From positions 2,484,944-2,548,943 of the forward strand of contig OX419338.1 of NCBI GenBank assembly GCA_948470475.1: a stretch of DNA of 64,000 bases. The letters are read 5' to 3'. A model generated the notes under the pieces. It searched no databases. It had not been told where the DNA came from and was given only the letters and a program-made list of their open reading frames with translations. Shown here piece by piece: positions 38,480 to 64,000 of this stretch (position 1 is its first letter; every line of letters starts with the position of its first letter). The translations under genes and the position numbers were made by a program. Origin of the DNA: Galaxea fascicularis (Eukaryota > Cnidaria > Anthozoa > Scleractinia > Euphylliidae).

Positions 38480-40650
38480 CCCCCTTAAATCTAACAAAAA
38501 AAGGTTTGGGCATTGAGTATGGTCGTGCTTAAAGCTGGAGCAAACGAGCCAAGTGATGCGGGTGGATAAGCAGCCTGCGTATATTCTTGCTTGTTTTTCT
38601 GCTTCCAATCTTCTCACTTTGTTATGACACAGCCAGATCGGAAGTGCACAACTGCAACCGACTAGGAATAGGGACCGCCTACATATACCACTTTCGATTT
38701 CTACTGAGAAACTGTGGCTGCAAGACTGCGAGCAGTCAAAGATCTTGATGTGGTGCAACTACCAGGGTTCTACGAGGGTCATTTGGTTTTCTCTGATGCA
38801 CGTGGTGATTTCCAGAGATCAGCACTGGTAACGGTACCGACCTTAACACAGACGAATGCTGCGAATGCAACAATATTTAAGAGCTTATTTTGGGCATTTG
38901 AAGAACTTGATGTGGAAGTCCACCGTTTTGATGAAAGAAATTGAAACACCCTGTTTTGCGATTGCCGCTGCGATTGTAGTTGACAACCTGCTAAAGACCA
39001 TTTTATAATCTAAATCAATACTTGAAAGAAACTATTGTAGAATTAACACAGGGCTGACATTGATCCATACAAGCCTTGTTATTCCTCGTTGATTAAAACG
39101 CGTTTTCCATGAAGGCGGCTGATCCTCGTGTAACCAGGCCGCTTTGCCGCCGGGATGATTTTAATGACCAAAGCAAGTCTGAATTTGACCCACAATTTCA
39201 TATCATACATACTTATCAGGGAAATGATAAGCATCGTTATTATTATTTTTTTTTTTTACCAAATAATGGAAGCATTTTATTGAAACAGCATTTAGCGATT
39301 GCCGAGTTTTACTGACGTTGTTCGCACCTTTGCGGCTGCGCCTAGCCGCTCGACGGTACGCTGTTTCTTGGTAGCTGAAGCTAGAAAGGACTATAGTGTA
39401 GAAAGCGGCGTTCAAAGGGGCATTCACGGGGCGAAAGACTAACAAATGCCGGGATCACTCAATAAAGATAAATATTTTCCCTGTTAGTACGAAATCGTGC
39501 TCCATTTAAGCCACAAAGAAGACCGTAGGCGACAGAAAGAGGCAAGGTAAGATTATTTGTTTGCGACATGTATTCACGCTGATAATAATTTAACTTAATG
39601 TGGTGCCGATGATTTCAAGCCGGGTTGCTAGATATCAGATGAGCTTTGCATCCGTAGGTGAACTCTTTGGTTGAACCGGAGACAAAGAGGATAATAGATC
39701 CTTGTTTCGATCGGCGCAATTTATCTGCTACTTAAACTTCGATTCACGCGTTTTGTTGTTCAGTTCGATTCAGTGGCAGAGGTTAACGCTTTCTGTGTCG
39801 ACGCAGCTAAGATTCTACATCGCTGTCCGGCGGCGTGTCGGCATCCTAGTCTTGCGAGTGCAGCAAAGGAAAAAGGAAACGCAGAAGACGGTCGGCGTGC
39901 CAGCTAGTCAGTGGTTTGATCGGGTTCGGGTCTTCGCGACGTGGTTTGTTCGTTCGGCAAAGTGAAAAAAGTGTTCGATTCGTTTTTGTCGATCAAGTAG
40001 ACCTAAAACTAGTTGCTGCCCAAAGAAGGCAACTGAAACAAAAGGTTGAACGAAACAAGAAATATGACTATATTTGCACAAGTTGCCGTTGCATTTGCAT
40101 ATTTCGGTTTGACCGCCGCGACGAAATGCACCGCATTGAACTTTTTGTCATCATAATCATAATTAATGGTTAACAACCCATCGTTAGACTTAAGGAGAAC
40201 GCTGTCTGAGGTTTCAAAAGCTAAGGCGTCCTTGTTCCTCGTTAATCAATAAGTTATCGTAGGCATATCTCATTTGCATTGCTTTCCGCCATATTGGAGC
40301 CCGTCGCTTCGCAAAACTATACCAAGCAGGGAGGGGTAAGATTGTGTTACCACACTCGAACGGAATGGCTTGATGTCAAAGCAAAAGATATGTGACTTTA
40401 ATCATAAAATCGAAAAGCCGAGAAAACTAAGTCTTTTTTAGTTCTGAAACACTTCCAAGACCTAATTTAGAAATAAAGACTAACCTGTAACTTACCCCAC
40501 CCCTGAAAGTGGACTGTTTGTGTCCATGATGTGAGGAGCTTTTGGATATCGATTCGGCGTTGTTGGTTCACGGCGCAGGTTTACCGATTTGTCCCCAGAA
40601 TTTTCGCCAAAAAGTTTAGTTTCTTTTCATTTATGCATTCATTCCTCTTA
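38480..40650. other. Intergenic region upstream of the Scm gene
   Basis: Contains a 76-codon frame from a GTG at 38714 with no recognisable domain or confirmed splice partners, plus AT-rich spacer. No gene can be supported. Confidence 0.4.
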
Positions 40651-40689
40651 GTGATATCGCTCTGAACTTTGCTCGAAGTTTAAGAGCTC

Positions 40690-40954
40690 TTGGTAATCGT
40701 ATTGATCCAGGAAAGGTTCCCGCCAAATGGGACGCCATTTTTGTTTTCATGCATGGCGCGTGGTTTGCAAGGGAACTGTGGAGTGTTTCAGTATTTTGAT
40801 GACCAGTACGGATAGATAAGAGCGGTCATATTTGGAGTGGCGACGCTTTTGTGATAAACTGTGTACTCAAATCGTATTTCAGTGGAAGAATCCTTTTCTT
40901 GGGAATACTTGTCGTGTTTAGCGGCCATCTTGGATTCGGAGTGTTTAAGCTTAT
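40690..40954 (+). promoter_or_regulatory. Probable Scm promoter-proximal region
   Basis: An E2F-like TTCCCGCCAAA at 40717-40727 and GCCAT motifs at about 40733 and in GCGGCCATCTTGG (about 40921-40933), 22-34 bases before the start codon. The latter resembles a YY1/Pho site (GCCGCCATCTT), fitting a Polycomb gene that may be autoregulated; binding is inference. Confidence 0.45.
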
Positions 40955-63555
<22,601 letters not shown>

Positions 63556-64000
63556 GTAAGTCTATAGAATCAGTTACCACCTCTGATGTTAGCATAAACT
63601 ATACTAAGGACTGAACAAACAACGTGTTAAGGCGTGTTGAGATTGCAGTTTTTCGGCAACCCGAGGCGAATCACCCTTCTGTTCAGCACAACGTCAGCCA
63701 AATTAGTGTAACTTTTTCTTCTTTTCTTTGTTCATCTTTCCATCAACAACCTAAGTTTACTATTCGCTCAGACGACGGGCTTTTATACTCGCACGTTGGC
63801 CTGGGGGCAGGCGCACCCTATTGATAACCTGCTGCCTTTCACTTTTCCTGAGCCTGACAGTCAAGCTGTCGTAGCGTGAGCCTTTGCAAATCTATTTACA
63901 ATAGCTAATTCTAGCAGTTCAGCTTGTCAGCTCAGGTGATGAAACCAACTGAAGAATTTAATACTAGTGGTCACGTTTTGTGATAATTTTTGCACAAGGG

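Noticed and set aside
38714..38944. 76-codon frame as a gene
   Set aside because: No ATG, no splice-linked partners and no recognised domain; kept only as a note.

Overview
This window looks like animal genomic DNA, most probably an anthozoan cnidarian (a stony coral is my best guess). The reasons are phase-consistent GT-AG introns, three conserved metazoan regulatory genes on the + strand, AT-rich introns, and a dense load of small inverted-repeat DNA elements and tRNA-headed SINEs. The species cannot be read from the sequence.

Layout. 1-5300: no gene recognised. 5667-7508: a complete two-exon FoxO gene with forkhead domain, three AKT-type sites and a conserved C-terminal acidic block; 3' UTR to about 8600. 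10224-33618: a 16-exon NPAT orthologue (1196 residues as modelled), from an N-terminal LisH motif to the conserved C-terminal tail; its introns hold many mobile elements. 33619-40950: intergenic DNA with a decayed non-LTR retrotransposon, long hairpin elements and dispersed repeats. 40955-63555 and beyond the right edge: an Scm (Sex comb on midleg, Polycomb group) gene with a degenerate FCS-type finger, two MBT repeats, a SLED domain and the first half of a SAM domain. I chained exons by hand; reading phase is preserved across every junction in all three genes.

The most unusual locus is the Scm gene. Its first two exons encode a segment that resembles, from memory, the N-terminus of vertebrate SOBP. 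After exon 4 there is a choice: a 1.07-kb exon (47346-48419) ends in a stop and encodes three copies of a C-x2-C-x(32-36)-C-x2-C module I cannot assign to a known family, while skipping it leads in frame to the FCS/MBT/SLED/SAM exons. The locus could therefore make a short SOBP-like/triple-zinc protein and a full Scm protein from one promoter.

FoxO (stress and insulin signalling), NPAT (S-phase histone gene expression) and Scm (Polycomb silencing) are not an operon. A perfect palindromic E2F site lies just upstream of the NPAT start and weaker E2F-like sites lie near the other two. The mobile DNA is informative: two large fold-back elements built on a GAAGACC unit have 8-10 bp flanking direct repeats, a CATAAG-rich fold-back has a TTA duplication, a SINE is split by an element whose 3-bp duplication can be verified against an intact copy, a 110-bp element is triplicated with an exact 140-bp period, and there are several CAGGG-ended hAT-like MITEs.
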